The position numbers and the translations under genes are program-made. From contig NC_045138.2 in assembly GCF_008831285.2 (NCBI RefSeq), forward strand, positions 1,871,143-1,935,142: a DNA stretch of 64,000 nt. Direction: 5' to 3'. The DNA is from Nymphaea colorata (lineage: Eukaryota; Streptophyta; Magnoliopsida; Nymphaeales; Nymphaeaceae). The notes under the pieces were generated by a model. It made no database searches, was not told where the DNA came from, and worked only from the letters and a program-made list of their open reading frames with translations. This document shows positions 13,525-27,300 of the stretch, in pieces. Every line of letters begins with the position of its first letter. Positions within the stretch are counted from its first letter, which is position 1.

Positions 13525-15228
13525 TTACAGAAGCGAGAGAGAGCTTCTTGGTCTGGGAGGAAGGAGAGAGAGAGAGAGAGAGAGAGAAAGAAGTGGAGAG
13601 TAGACGCGGTGGTGTTCATCTGTAAGAGCGAGGGAGAGCTAGGGTTCTTCTTCTTCTCTTTGGGAGTGCTGCCGAGCTGCGGATGTGGGGGGAAGAACGC
13701 TGGCTGAACGAACGAGTTCAGGGATCTGGCGGACGTCGCTTCACGAATTCGTCATTAACGCGGTACGCGTTGAGATTGAGATCTTGTGTTATTTCGTGCT
13801 ATTTTTTGGCGCATTGATCGTTTTTGCCAGTCGTCGACGAGCTTCTTGGTCAGGATTTGGGGAATTGGAGCGAATGCGGTGGAGTCGGGAAGTGGGCGGG
13901 GTGTGTCAATGGGGAGATTAGGGGAAGGGTGATTGGATCGTGAGGTTTCTTGCTTCAAGTGTTGGGGATCGTCCGTTGTCTCTTTTGTACTGATGGATCT
14001 CGTTTCCCTCTTCTCGGGCTTTTTGTTTGCTCTTTTTCTTTTTCCGGTCTGGGGTTCTTGTTAAGTTGAGGTGTGATGTTGATTTGTTGAGAAGAGGATG
14101 TTGCACTGTAGACGATTGGGATGAAATGTCTTAGGGAACTCGTCTTTTCTGCGTTAGGCTTGCAAATCTCGGCCTTTTTTATGTTTGTTTTATCGTTTAT
14201 CTTGCTAATGAGCTCTTCTGGTTTGTTTCCTCTTCGATCTAAAGTCTCAGGGATATAAAATATTTGTGATGGAAAACTAGTTAAAGAATGTTAGGGTTGT
14301 TTCTCTTCCATTTCAGGAAAGGCTTTTTGCCGAGGATTTTTTTCCTTCCCCATTTCTTTTAAATATTTGTACGTTCAATTTTAGCGACATTTTTTTTGGG
14401 TCAATGAAGAGTAATTTCGGTTATTATATATGAATACTGTGGAGAGAGCAGTACGGCTACATTACACAAAAGTGAGTGAAGTTCGTGGCACGGTTTGTTC
14501 GATGTGCTGGAACATGAAACAGATTCTACATATTTTGATCTGTTCTCTTGTTCCATATCTGAAATGTGGATATGTCTTGCCTGCTATACTTGTTAGAGAC
14601 ATCTTTTGGTGGAAAGTTTTTATTGTCCAAAACGTAAAATAGAAGCAGTTGATTTTGCGTGGTACGTTGGTCAAATCACAGGAATATACTTTTTAAGTTG
14701 GACGTTCAAATATGTTCAGATAATTACATCACGAAATGCGAATGTATACGTTTAAATTTTCTGTTTCTTTTTCTTTTTCTAATTTTACTTTTAGGACTTC
14801 ACTGTGTTGTTATAAGTCGACCAAATTTTATACCTTCCTTACAAGCAAGAAGCTGTTAGTTTATGACTACTTCTTTGCTGCCTAGAAGAGCAAACGCCCA
14901 CTTGAGAAGTCAACGGGTGCTATCTTGTTGGTGTTTTTGTTTCGATATCTTACTTGCATGTCCTAACTTGACTTTTTTTGTCTTTAGGTCGCGAAGGTAG
15001 ATTGTATTATTGTCTGGACGTTGTTACATTTCAAAAATGCAGCCGTATTTTGGACGACTTTCATGGCCATCTTGTAGGAAAAGGCTTTCCCTTGCCCATT
15101 GAAGATTGTGCCGTCAAGAGCCAGCCTTCGGCAATATAAATTGGAATACCTTGAGGCAAGAGGTGTTTGTTGCTGTTTAGCTAAGGATAGCAAAAGGGCA
15201 TTTGATGTTGCCAGCGAAGAGAGTAGAC

Positions 15229-18200
15229 ATGTTGATCAACAAGCCTCTTATGCTTACCTATCTTTACTTACTGATATACATATTGCTATCGTCTGGAGTT
15301 ATTTTGTATAACAAGGTTAGGCATTCTTCATTGATGTGAAGATTTGTTGCCTTATGTTTGATAATTTGTTTTTGGCTTACAGATGTTGCTATCATATAAC
15401 ATGTAGTGTTTCACTTGAAAGTCATAAGCAGGTTTCACTGCCAACTACGCTGTAGGGAATGAATGAAATTTGGTAACCCAACTTCTTCTATTGTTTAAGA
15501 ACATCATTATTTGTCCTATGTCTATAATATTTTAAAAATGAATAGACAAACATTGTAGGAGGCCATAGGTGACAAGAAACTAGAGAATATATGAGACAGT
15601 TCAATTTATGTGGTGAACCATGGACAGTTCACCTGGAATTTCCATGAGTGGCAAGGATCAAGAAAATACGGGAAATATTGAAGGTGGTGCAGCAAAAATA
15701 AAAATCCTGATTCAAAAGCAAACAGTTCACAGCCTTAATTGGGAAAAAGTATTGGTGCAAAGTTATTTTCCCCTTTAATATGAAGAACCTGAAATAGTGA
15801 AATTCCAACATTTGAGGCTATCAAATGGTTTCACAATTTCTGGCGACGATAAAATAGCATATCAAGAAATATGAATCATGAAACATACTTTCACCAGTCA
15901 TGCAACAGCTTGGTTTGTCATGTTTCCCTATTTTATTTAAGATACTGGTAGCTATATCTAAAAGTAAAATTGCAGCAAGGCCCTTATAATGCCACTATCT
16001 AGTAGATCCCTGAGTTGTATACATCCTTAATTCATTTAACATTTTGTAATGTTTTTGCTGCACATTTAAAGCTTAGGTTTCATGTTAACTTGTTCCTTCC
16101 TCGATTGACAAGATTTGTCATTGCCAAACGCATTATTCTCATTGCCTTTTGTGTTGTGCATGCCAACTTTTCCTTTTTGCAAGAATGTTCCAATCTTGAG
16201 TGTGATATGAAGCCTTCGCCACATGTGGCATGTGTCTTGTGTTGCAAGAAAATTTTCTTACAATCCTTTTTGCAAGAATGTTCCAACCTTGAGTGTGATA
16301 TAAAGCCTTCCCCACCTGTGGCGTGCATTTTATGTTGCCAAAAGATTATCATTCAATTTTTTTTTCCAAAGAATCTATATCAAATATTAAAAAAATTCCT
16401 GGCTTAGTTTCAGATTTGGCTATTCTGGAACAGGATGGATTATGGTCATGTAGTTATTCATCTTTGCTAATGGGCATGCACCATGATGTCTGTTTAACTT
16501 TATACTTATAGTTAAGAAAACATATGGATTCCCTTTTTTCCTTATACCTCATAACTTAGATTTTCAACTAAGGTAGATCTTAGGATTTTGGATCCTTGAT
16601 TTTCTAACAAGGATATATTCTCTTATATATTTGAAAGAGTCAAGGATAACGACATGGATTTATAATTTGCAATATATGAATTTGAAGCACAATGGGAATC
16701 TTAAATCCCTAGCATGTTAGAAGCATGTATTTAAGGTGAGCCCCGTGGTTAAATCAGATCCGGTTTATCAAAGACCCCCCTTAGTGACTTTCATACATGG
16801 CTAGATGTAGTGGTTGGGCAGGACATTTGTCACCGTCATGCACATTTAAGGAGATTACACTTATTGTAATTTCAAGATAATAAGATCGCTCAACCTGGAA
16901 TACCACTATGCCATCTTATACTTTGAAATGTTCGTTTTCATGCTTGATATCTTGATCTCCATGGAAGCGGTTGTCCATGCCCACATATTTATATGGTTGG
17001 TTTTTTTTTTTTTTTTTTTGGGTTCTAAATTAGTTTTCCAGCTTTCATACGCTTGTTTTGTGAAAGTTATTTCTTTTGTTCTTGCAGTGGGTTCTATCTC
17101 CAAAATATTTCAATTTTCCATTTCCCATAACACTCACAATGATTCACATGGCATTTTCTGGTGCTATCGCATTCATTCTTGTTCGTGTTCTCAAGGTATG
17201 GATTTTCTCTTCTAAATGTTATGTAGCCTTCTCAACTTTGTCTTGCAATACTTTTATGACATCCCCTAGCCTTAGCATGATACTGATGTTGAACATTATG
17301 ACATGTGGCCTCCTCAAATTTGACTGGAATTCCTTTTTTTACCTTCCCTAGCCTTGCGTAATACTGATGTTTAATATCCTGATTGTTCCCTTTATTCTTG
17401 TTTTAATGATACATATATTCACATTTCTCCATGTGCATGCACGAATGCGTATGTTGGAATTTTTTTTAAAGGTTCATGGTATTTTGTGAGATTGGGGGAG
17501 CACTTATTTAATGCCAAAATATCTAATTGTTTGTAAATAAATTTATTAGAACAATAACCTGTAAGCATCACTAGAATAGAGTCTTGTTTTCTTTGTTTAA
17601 AATGCTTGAGTGTCTGAAAGTACAATACATAAGTTGGTGAAAAGGCTTCAATGTGTCTTTCTTAGAAAGACCATGTTTGAATAAGTGAGCTAGGATGTTA
17701 GAGGACCGGTTTTAAAAATAGGGACGAAGAAAGGGAAAAAAAGTTTAGATGCTTTCAGATATCATCTCAATGTCTTTATCAGAAGCAAACTTGAGTTCCT
17801 AATGGAGGGTCAAGAATCTGAATACAACATAATACTGTCCTATGTCACATGAGTGCTACGGAATGGGTATGGGTACGGTGGTGCTATTCGGACACGAGAA
17901 TTTTGAAAATTGTGGGTACATGGGTATGGCTAAATTTTCAATTCCCAAAAATGGTAAAATAAAAAAAAAAACATTAATAGTTCATACTTGTAATCCCATA
18001 AAAAAGTCTACAAACAAAACATCACACAAAACATTGTTTATCACAAACAAAACGTTGTTTGCCATAAGAACACTATCATTATCATCATTCTATGATTCTA
18101 GCTTAAAAAGACGCAAAACAAAAAACATGTAATGAACAGAAAATTGTAGGAATAAAACAATACACAATAATAAGAATATGTCAATAAATTGCCAGCATTT

Positions 18201-21200
18201 AGGCTTGTGCCTAAGCTTGGCTGATCAGCACTTGGCAGCCTTTTGTTTGGTTGATGAAGACTGAAGATAATCTTGTAGTTGCTGGTAGATTCATCAAAAA
18301 TTTAATAAAACATGGAAGCAACAGCAACCAAACAAAAATGGCAGGTGGCAGCCAAAATAGCCAGAGATAGCCAGCATTCAGCAACAAATAAATGGCAAGT
18401 GACAAGTAGGCAGCCAAAATAGCCAGCAAAAGATAAACACCAAACATGTAAAATCAAACAAAACATAAAAAGATAGAAAAATCTACTGTTTTACAGTTCC
18501 ATCTTCAAACAAAAACATCCCCAAATAAAAAAAACGAAAACCAATCAAGAAAAATGCAGGTAGCTCGAGCTCTACTGTACAGCACAACTTGTGTTTCGTA
18601 AGTTAGCACGAAAGATTTTTATGGTTTGGATCAGGTCTGACCCAGAACTGATCCAACCCATACCCAATAGCTTAGCCGTACCTGCTTCCGCGTACCCACG
18701 TACCGGATTTCCCCACATACCCGTGTCACATAAATACTTTCCAACATGGTATCTGCCTTGCTATGTTCCCAGTTGTCATCTTTTATACGTTTTGGGTTAT
18801 GTCAATATCTCTTTCGTATACAAGCTTGCTAATTTTTTCGACCACGTATGTCATTATGTGCAATGTGTGAGCAGCCATGCATAACTGTCTGTACAAATAT
18901 GCTCCTTTTTGTGGGGACATTATGAGCAATGTTATTCATGTGGTTTCTAACATGTCTATTGCTCTTATTCAGGTCGTATCACCTGTCAATATGACATTTG
19001 AAATGTAAGAAAACCAAATGACTTTTTTTTGTTTCCTTTTTGTATTTGTATTTCTTTTCTTGTTTTCCTGCCTCCTAATGAAAATTCGTCCATATTGCAG
19101 CTATGCAACATGTGTAATTCCTATCAGTGCTTTCTTTGCATCAAGCCTGTGGTATGTCCTGAACTTGTTCAGTCTGTGATTAAGTTCATGGTTTCATGAT
19201 ATGGAAAACTGTAGAATATAGGATTTTATTGCAGAGGTTTCTTGTTCCTTTTGACTTTTTTATGCTTTTTTTTTGCTAGTTGCCATTTCTGCATAATTTT
19301 TGTCTGCTTCATTTTTTTTTTGTGTAAGATAAACCAATGCATCCTGTACGTCCACAGGTTTGGTAACACTGCTTATCTGCACATTTCAGTGGCTTTCATC
19401 CAGATGCTTAAAGCCCTTAGTATGTACTTCCATCTCCTTTTATAAAAGTACTCTTGTATCATGATTTATTTTCATCTTACATCTATGTTCCATCTGTTCT
19501 TACAGTGCCAGTTGCAACTTTCTTAATGGCTGTTATATGTGGAACCGATAAATTGAGGTGTGATGTGTTCTGGAATATGGTGCTTGTCAGTGTTGGAGTT
19601 GTTATCTCTTCATATGGGGAGATTCATTTTAATGTAGTTGGAACAGTGTACCAAGTGACTGGCATATTTGCAGAAGCTCTTAGGCTGGTGTTAACTCAAG
19701 TCCTTCTTCAAAAGAAGGGCTTGACATTGAATCCTATCACTAGCTTGTACTATATAGCTCCCTGCAGGTATGTGTTGGATGACAAGTAGGACGTAATTCT
19801 TCTCTTACCAATTGCACGTTTTCTGGCTTATTTTCATTCATAACTGAGTGTTTACAGGCTATAAGAGAGTAATGAATATCATGATATTGCTTGTTCTTTA
19901 TTTAGGGATTGTCTGAACTTTTTACTCATCTCCATCATAACAACTGAAGGTTCCTAGGTCTTCTCCTTCTATTTATCAATTATGTGTAGTCCTATCAAGT
20001 TAGGTTTAAGTGAAATACTTTACTGCAGAAGTAGGACAGTTGCAGCAACTCAAGTGAAAGAAGAATGTCCTGGGGGCCGAAGGAAAGAAGAAATTACAAC
20101 TGACATTTTGAAACAGTGGGGAAGATTTGTACTGTAGAAGTTGCAATAGAACTGAGTGATGTTGTTGCATAATTGATCTCATCCTAATAGACGAGATGCT
20201 GAGAGGGTTCCAATTGCACTGAGTACTGGAAAAGGGAAGACTGGATTAAGCCAATAAAAGTTCTTTTGAGAAATACATCAGTGCTTCCTTGTCATGGGGA
20301 GTACATGATGGCCTTTTCCTTTTGTTCTCCTTTTCGTTGGTAAGCTTATGTGGCATTCTCATTGTGGAAATTTCAGTCCAGGAACATTGACTGGTACAAC
20401 AGTACCTTTTCTAATCTATATTCCTCTTTGTGGAGCTTAGGGTTCATCTCTCTTTCACTTGAATCAAGAGAATGACCATATGAAAATAGTGCTTTATTTA
20501 CATCATCTATCATATGTACTATTATTTTTTCTGCTTTAGCACATTTTGACAAGTACAGAATCAGACTTTGATATGATTGTGCAAGTTGCTCAATTTTATT
20601 CCTACCTATGATTTGCAGTGCATGTGATATCCTGTTGGAAGCATTGAGATTGTTTGTGAACGATTCTTCACCTGGTGCCAGCCACTTTTCATGCTTAATG
20701 ATTATACACTTTCATCTTTTGCAGCTTCATGTTTTTGTTTGTGCCCTGGTATTTCCTGGAGAAGCCTGGAATGGAAGTTTCACAAATTCAGTTCAACTTC
20801 TGGATTTTTTTCTCAAATGCAATTTGTGCTTTGGCATTGAACTTCTCAATATTTTTGGTGATTGGAAGAACTGGTGCTGTAACCATCCGTGTTGCTGGCG
20901 TTCTGAAGGACTGGATATTGATTGCTCTCTCAACCGTTATATTTCCGGAGTCAACAATTACTGGGCTAAACATTATTGGCTATGCCATCGGTAGCTTCAT
21001 CTTGCCAAACCTTCGGAGTTTTATGCTTGCATTCAAGCTGATTGGTCCAGGTTCTCACTTTGAACATGATTTTCCTTTGCAGCTCTGTGTGGTGTTGTGA
21101 TGTATAATTACTTGAAAGTCAAGGATGTGCGTGCTTCTACTGCCGAAATTCTTCCAGAAAGGGCATCAAAGGTAGGTCTGTCACTTTTGGTATCGTGAAG

Positions 21201-21825
21201 TCTGATATTCATCTTTTTCTGATATCTGCATAACATTCATCCATTTCATTCTACGTTGGGTTGTCCTGTTGACTGATTGCATATTGTCAGTCCTGATTAT
21301 TTTTCATCATTTACTGAAGATTTGCACTTTCTGTTATTAAACGTACATGAAGTTGGACTGGTTCAGCAATGACGTTTGATAACTCAAATCATGGATTGAA
21401 TAGTAATACTTTTTGCTGTTTTTCTGCTGCATGAAACCCATAGAGCTTTAGGATGCAGGTTCAGCGCCTTAGGGGTACCATTGACAAGCGCACATCATTG
21501 CTTTGATGTTTGTGTAGTATCACCTCATGAGGGTGCTTGTTTTACAGCTGGTCTCGTTGGAAACACTCATGAGTCTAGATGTTCAGCATCTTTTCGATAT
21601 TCATACGGTTGTGGTTTTCTATTCTTTCAAGTGACAGAAATTGTTCTTCCTCTCTGACAGGAATGGCGACTGGATAAGAAGTCGTCTGATCTATATCCAA
21701 ATAATAGCAACGATGGAGGCAATCCCCTGCAACCAAGTGCTGATAACGATGAAGAAACACCTCTTATGGCATCCTCAAGGCTGTCCCACATTGGCAGAAG
21801 CGTGCTGGGGACACATGCAGCTTGA
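15229..21825 (+). CDS. Sugar-phosphate/phosphate translocator-like membrane transporter (At3g17430 type)
   Basis: Nine coding exons give 373 codons: 15,229-15,315; 17,088-17,195; 18,973-19,004; 19,101-19,151; 19,358-19,419; 19,506-19,767; 20,725-20,990; 21,083-21,171; 21,661-21,825 (TGA). All junctions are GT-AG and keep frame. The product is a hydrophobic multi-span protein of the TPT/nucleotide-sugar transporter superfamily, about the usual length. Family blocks include WVLSPKYFNFPFPITLTMIH, FGNTAYLHISVAFIQMLKAL, GEIHFNVVGTVYQVTGIFAE and IGRTGAVTIRVAGVLKDWIL, plus the C-terminal SRLSHIGR signature. Members act in Golgi or other endomembranes; the substrate of this clade is not known to me. 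The start at 15,229 matches relatives that open with M-x-NK; an in-frame ATG at 15,205 would add eight residues. The 32-nt third exon is unusually small. Intron 1 and intron 2 carry repeat insertions. No defect is seen, so the gene is probably functional. Confidence 0.93.
16171..16356. repeat. 93-bp direct tandem duplication inside intron 1
   Basis: Two adjacent diverged copies with a period of 93 bp, each opening TCCTTTTTGCAAGAATGTTC, lie at 16,171-16,263 and from 16,264. They are in the first coding intron of the translocator gene. Confidence 0.8.
17842..18730. mobile_element. Possible non-autonomous DNA transposon in intron 2
   Basis: The left end (TGTCACATGAG..., with GGGTATGGGTACGG inside) and the right end (...CATACCCGTGTCACA) look like imperfect inverted copies of each other, about 889 bp apart. 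The interior is AT-rich and has repeated GCAGCCAAAATAGCCAG motifs near 18,350 and 18,410. I could not find a clean target-site duplication, so the element call is weak. Confidence 0.3.
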
Positions 21826-23654
21826 GCCCTCGCTGAACTGCTTAACTGTTCTCGTTTTGGTGCAATCCCCTGCCTTACATCATGATGGCTTATCATATTC
21901 TTTTCAGGAGAAGTTTAGTTTCTACTCCATTCGAAAAGAAATGCCATCCATTTTTTCCCCCACTGGGGTCGAGGAAGGAGAGGCGATGATTCTTTTCTTT
22001 TGTGGGTTCTTCTCAGCCAAGGCTTCTTGAGGTATAAAGCTGTCTCTCAAGTTAGCTCAAGGGCGAGGCAAGTTGCCATCTTTGTTGCTCAATGTTTCCT
22101 CTGATGCTTGCAGAACCCATGCAAGGCCTTATACGATTTAAAGATTTCACTTGTTCTCCTCTTTCCTTCTTCCGTACAAGCTTTGATTTTTACGTGTATG
22201 CATGTCCTTTTATTAGTCGTCGTGATGCTATCAATGCCTTCATGCGTTTGGCCATTCTCCGGACTCGGGTTTCTCGCCTTTTCCTGACTTCAAATGTTGG
22301 GGTTCGTTGCCAACTCCGTTTTGTCAGTTTTAATCTTGTCCTAGATGATTAAGTGAGCGCACTTCAACTCAAGTTTGAGATTTCAGTGGGATACAGAACC
22401 AAGTGAGATGATAACTAGATCAATAACTCCTTGAAGTTGAAGCCTTGAAGAGGCTGAAGCCACTATCCCTACTCATAGGGTGCATGGCTGTTTCGGGACT
22501 TAGGTAAGAAGTGATAAAAACTTGTCAATTAGAGTGTCGTACATTCACTATTTGCAGTTTCAAGTAGTAGTATTGTTAATGGAAATCAAAGGTTAGATTT
22601 TTACTTTGTCCATGAAGGACTAGCTAAGTTATTTCCTTTGGGGTGTAAGGCGTAGTGACAGTAGCACAAACCTCGAGGGTGCATTTCTTTCTTTTTTCTT
22701 GGGTGCTTGAATCAAATGTTTCATTCTTATCTGAGAAAGAGTATCCATGATTTTATACGAGAGAAGTGAAAATCCTCCTTCTAGAGTTTGAATGGTTTCT
22801 TTCGACGTGGGGAACTGTGCTCGAGCAAATAACACGGTTGGTTCAAGCATAAAGTGAGAACTGATAATATTTTTATAGGGAAGACTTCTCGTACCTGAAG
22901 AGCGGGATATGATCTTCAAATGTATGTTTATGGTTGTGTGTTGATAACCCCTTTCATCTTCTTCTTTACGGGATAAGTAACAAGTCGTTGTGACGCATCT
23001 TCCTCGACTAGAGATGGGGAATGAAAAGCATTCGACTCCAGTGGTCCGATGTTAGACACTTCAAAGGTCTCTTCTTGGCCGTCCTGCTTATAATACTTGG
23101 AAATTTCCTGGCATCAGACATGGATTTTAATGAGAATAAAACTTAAGGTTTAATAACATGTCAGAAATCCAACGTTTGATATTTGCTAAAAAGTTTACTG
23201 TTCAAGACATCATTACTCCGTCTGATATTTGCTAAAAAGTTTGGTTGTTTTGAAAAAAAACGCGTTGCAACAGTATTTTCTTTTGAAGAAAAAACGTTAC
23301 TTCTTGATATGTTGCCAAAGATAGATGAGCAGGGGCCATATTAATATTCTCTGTATCATTATCGGATCCAGACTTGGTAGATCTGGATCTGCATGGCTTC
23401 CAACACAAGGAACTGGATCTGTCGCCAGATCCGTGTACAATATCAAGTAACAAAGTTGGATCGGGTTTAACTTTTTATGTTAATACTGTATGAGTGCACA
23501 CAGTGAAACTACTCGTAATTTATATTGTTCAGAAATAATGGAATGGCCGAGTCATCGTTGCACGCTCCACGATGTTGATAAAAGATTTGAAATTTAGTTG
23601 AATTAATAACGTAACTGGAGTTGTGGAAAAAGCGTACAAAGGGGAAAAATGAAT
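21826..23654. other. 3' flank of the translocator gene and spacer
   Basis: The first several hundred bases are probably 3' UTR. A short direct repeat containing GATATTTGCTAAAAAGTTT occurs near 23,175 and 23,225. I see no further gene before the tRNA. Confidence 0.5.
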
Positions 23655-23736
23655 CGTCGACAGCAGGGTTCGAACCTGCGCGGGCGAAGCCCAACAGATT
23701 TCAAGTCTGTCTCCTTAACCACTCGGACATATCGAC
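23655..23736 (-). tRNA. tRNA-Ser (anticodon UGA)
   Basis: Read on the minus strand this is an 82-nt class II tRNA. The 7-bp acceptor stem (GTCGATA with TGTCGAC) has one wobble pair and is followed by a G discriminator. The anticodon loop CTTGAAA puts TGA at plus positions 23,701-23,703. A long variable arm (TGGGCTTCGCCCG) marks serine, and the T loop is GGTTCGAACCC. Internal promoter boxes A and B are intact, and a T5 run follows the gene as an RNA polymerase III terminator. No intron and no CCA are encoded, as expected for a nuclear gene. Confidence 0.96.
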
Positions 23737-24354
23737 CTTGTTGATGACTAAGTAAAACATTAATTATACGTACCTGTTTTATATTATTTATTAAAAAAGG
23801 CAATACGCAATCACGCGTTGGTTTTCGATATTCAAATTTAAGCAGCTGGATTTGGCAGTAAACACCATAAAATATCAAGAGTTTAGAATCACTTGTACAT
23901 TGTGATGAAGATTCATGCCCATAAAGGATCTCAATGGATTTTGATATACATTTTCCTTTTATGCTAGACTCGTCTCAGTTCCTGGATCTGTCGTTTCGTG
24001 GTTGTCAAACAAAGCTCGAATCAATCAAGAACCAAGAATGAAGGGTTGGCATTTAAGCAACGTTTACCTACAGGATCTAAGATTCACCCGTCCAAGGATT
24101 GCTCATCCCCTATACCATCCACCATTTAAGTTTCTCTAAAGACACATGCAGCAAGAAAAGACCAATTTGATCCCATATAGAAGCAAGTAGAGAGAGAAAC
24201 ATGGTTTTTTTTCTCAATCAACCAAGAAATGTTTTTCCCGCAAACAATAGAAACAATGACAAAAATTTCCCCATGAAGCGATTAAATTAGCGGTAAATAT
24301 CCCAATGGAAGAATAGGCATGGCAGCAGGCATGTAACTCCAATTCACCAACTGC
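23737..24354. other. Spacer and 3' flank of the SET-domain gene
   Basis: About 600 bp, AT-rich, without a recognisable gene. The part next to 24,354 should contain the 3' UTR of the minus-strand gene. Confidence 0.5.
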
Positions 24355-27300
24355 TCATGAAGAAGAAACATGTTTCTTCTTTCTGCGCGCATGATTAGCG
24401 TACGTTCTCAGCTTACCAAGAATAGTCCGCTCGCTTATTCGTAGGGACAACGAACCATGCAACTTTGGCTGTTCCAAACTCAAGCATTTGCTCAGTGACT
24501 CCATGTCTTCTACCAACGAAGTGGAACCATATAGCCTTTCTCGCATATGAGCAAGAGAAATAAGTGCATCACATACACGACCAGTTAGCATCCAATCCCC
24601 CTTTTCTGTAATTTTTCTGCCAAATACTGTGTCTATGATCTCACCAAACAACTGGAACTTCAAGGCATCATCCCTGTCTTCAAAGGGAGGTACATGGTAG
24701 CAGAGCTTTGTATACGCATTCTCCGGCAAGCACATGACGTACAATAGAACCACAAGCTCTGGCTGAGGCTGCCCGCATGAAGAAATTTCGAAATATTCTG
24801 ACTTCTCGCTAATACACCCAGAGAATCCCATCTTCCTCCATGTTGACAACCGGGATCGACTGTAACGACTAGAGAAGGATGATGAGCTCCATTCGCATAC
24901 AAGACCAAGGTCCATATTCACAATGTCAAATGGATTATCAGGCTCAGTAAAGCCATATCTGTGCAGCAAGGCAGCATTGCCCAAATTACCATATGTATTG
25001 AACACCTGGAAGAAACATAAGAACAAAATAAGTGTATATATACATAAAAAGTTCATACACTTGCACCAAAGAATAAAACAGAAATCATTGTTTGGGGGGT
25101 TGTGCCATTGAGTGGATGAAGTGGACAGAGGTGGCATTGCATGAAACTCTTAGGCCGTTCATCAACCCCCTATAAAACACGCGAGGACTGATGAAATTTG
25201 CAGAATACCAAAATAGTAATTTGGAGAGGACACGTGATATGGCAGATAGGAAGGCAAACGTCAAGGTCAAAGCTAGGGCTTATAGTCAAGAAAACTTCAG
25301 AAGCCCCTGCGGAGTAGGTGACCATAGATTTTCCGAGAGCAGAAAACCGTAGCTTGGAGAAGACACTTGATACGCCAGAGAGTGTGCCGCATATCAAGAT
25401 CCAAACTGAAGCAAGAACAGCCAAGGCTTGTTGTCAAAAGACTGGCTAAGCGAAGGCATGTTTGCTTCAGAAGCACGTTTTCTGACAAAAAACAGAAACT
25501 GTAGCTTGCACACGTTAACATTAGAGGATGGCGAGGATGGCCATCAGAAAACACCCTTGGCTCTCATGACGGATCAAAGTACCACATTCTTCTGAATTGC
25601 ACCAAATTGTCCTAGTAGCAATAGTTGCTAAACTGACATAAGAATATAGTAGCACCAGTTGCAGAACTGACACCACAATATAGACACATGAACAGGTGCC
25701 AAGCATGAGCCATAAGTTTCTAAGAAAGAGAAAAGGTGAACAAAAGTTGCTATTATAAATATAATAACAGAAAAGGAAGGCCCACCTCACATCCAGCCTT
25801 AACATCTCGCACCATGATCATTTCAAGAACTTCTGGAAATTCTTCTGGACTTGAAGATGTAGAATCCTTCATATGATTGATGATATCTCCATCATTTGCA
25901 TTTAAATATGAATTTCTAGAAGGACCATCATAATGAGAAGCAGTTGATTTCTGGTCAAGATCCATAGCTGATTCTTCCTCCTCAGCATCAGAACTATAAG
26001 AAGTGAGCGTGAAGTGAACATCTTCCGCTCCAGTCTTGTGATTAAAGCTACATTAAGCATGCTACAGTTGTGGTAAAAGGCTTAAAGAAGCAAATGTCAT
26101 CACTGAACTCATTTCTCGGTTTCACCAAACCAAATGACATACTGACGATCAAAATACATAGAATTCAAAATATAGAAAGTTAGATTGTAATAGTGGACGT
26201 ACAAGTTCTACTGCCGTAGAGGCCATCTATTTAACCATAATTTGAGAATAAGGTAATTGAACATCATCGGATTAGCAGTGCCTACACTTGCAGGTACAAG
26301 TTGGGGTCCCCAAAGAAGACACTAGGGAAATAGTAACAACGAATTGACGTTACACACTCAGATTGTAAGGCGTACAAAGGCACACATTAGAAGATAGTGC
26401 CGCTGGTCCTTTTTCGAACTGGAAGATGAACCTCGTTCATTAAACAGAAAAAAAACACAGCCTTTTTCTTCATTCAGTATATGGTGATGGCAAGAATAAT
26501 CACCAGTTTTCCATATAGAACCTTCAATTTTATTTTCACATAATAGCTCCTTAGTCCTTACGCTTCTTCTTTGTTCAAATTTGATTTGAAAATGGGAGTT
26601 TTAAAAAAATAATAAGATGTTCAAAAGTTTACTCGTCAAACTGGCTTCGTGCAGGCATTTTTAACAGAATTTGTAGCTAAATATACGTAGAAACCACTTA
26701 GATAATGAATAAAAAGCAAGCAATCTCATCCATGACAACCTAAAGCGACTAGAAGTCACTCACATATCCGCCAAAGGAACCATTCCGAAACCATGATAAT
26801 CATCTACTTCGAACGACCGAGATGCAATGAGACTTTTGGCAAAGAAATACTGCTCAACGCCAAAATGGCAAGGATCAAGCTTCAAATCTTCATCATCCAG
26901 AAGCGGCCGGATGCACTCCTTCCAGTCCTGACAAACAAGTTTCTTGTCCTCTTTTACTATCTGCCTAGAGACATACAGCATTGAGAAAGTAAAGTCAGAG
27001 AGGAAAACATCAAATTAGTATCTCGAATTCCGGAACAATAATAACGACCATCTCGCTGAAACATTCACTAGCGAAAAGCGTCAGCATTAGATGGCATTTG
27101 AATCATCACCTTGTGGAGCTCAGTTCCAACAAGACAAGTATCAATTTCCTCTGAACTCCAAAGCAGAGGCACGCATTCCTTCTCGGGCAGAAACTGAAGA
27201 TAGCCATACCACGTGGACTTCTCCCCTATGCTTCTCTCGTACATTATAGCCACAGCGAGGCCAAGCGCACCATCCAACTCCATTTCTTCGATCAGTTTAC

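Noticed and set aside
13207-13707. 166-codon open frame on the plus strand
   Set aside because: It runs through the promoter and the GA-rich leader of the translocator gene, has a low-complexity product and a non-ATG start.
18211-18447. 78-codon hydrophobic minus-strand open frame
   Set aside because: It comes from repeated GCAGCCAAAATAGCCAG motifs in an intron insertion and has no family-like features.
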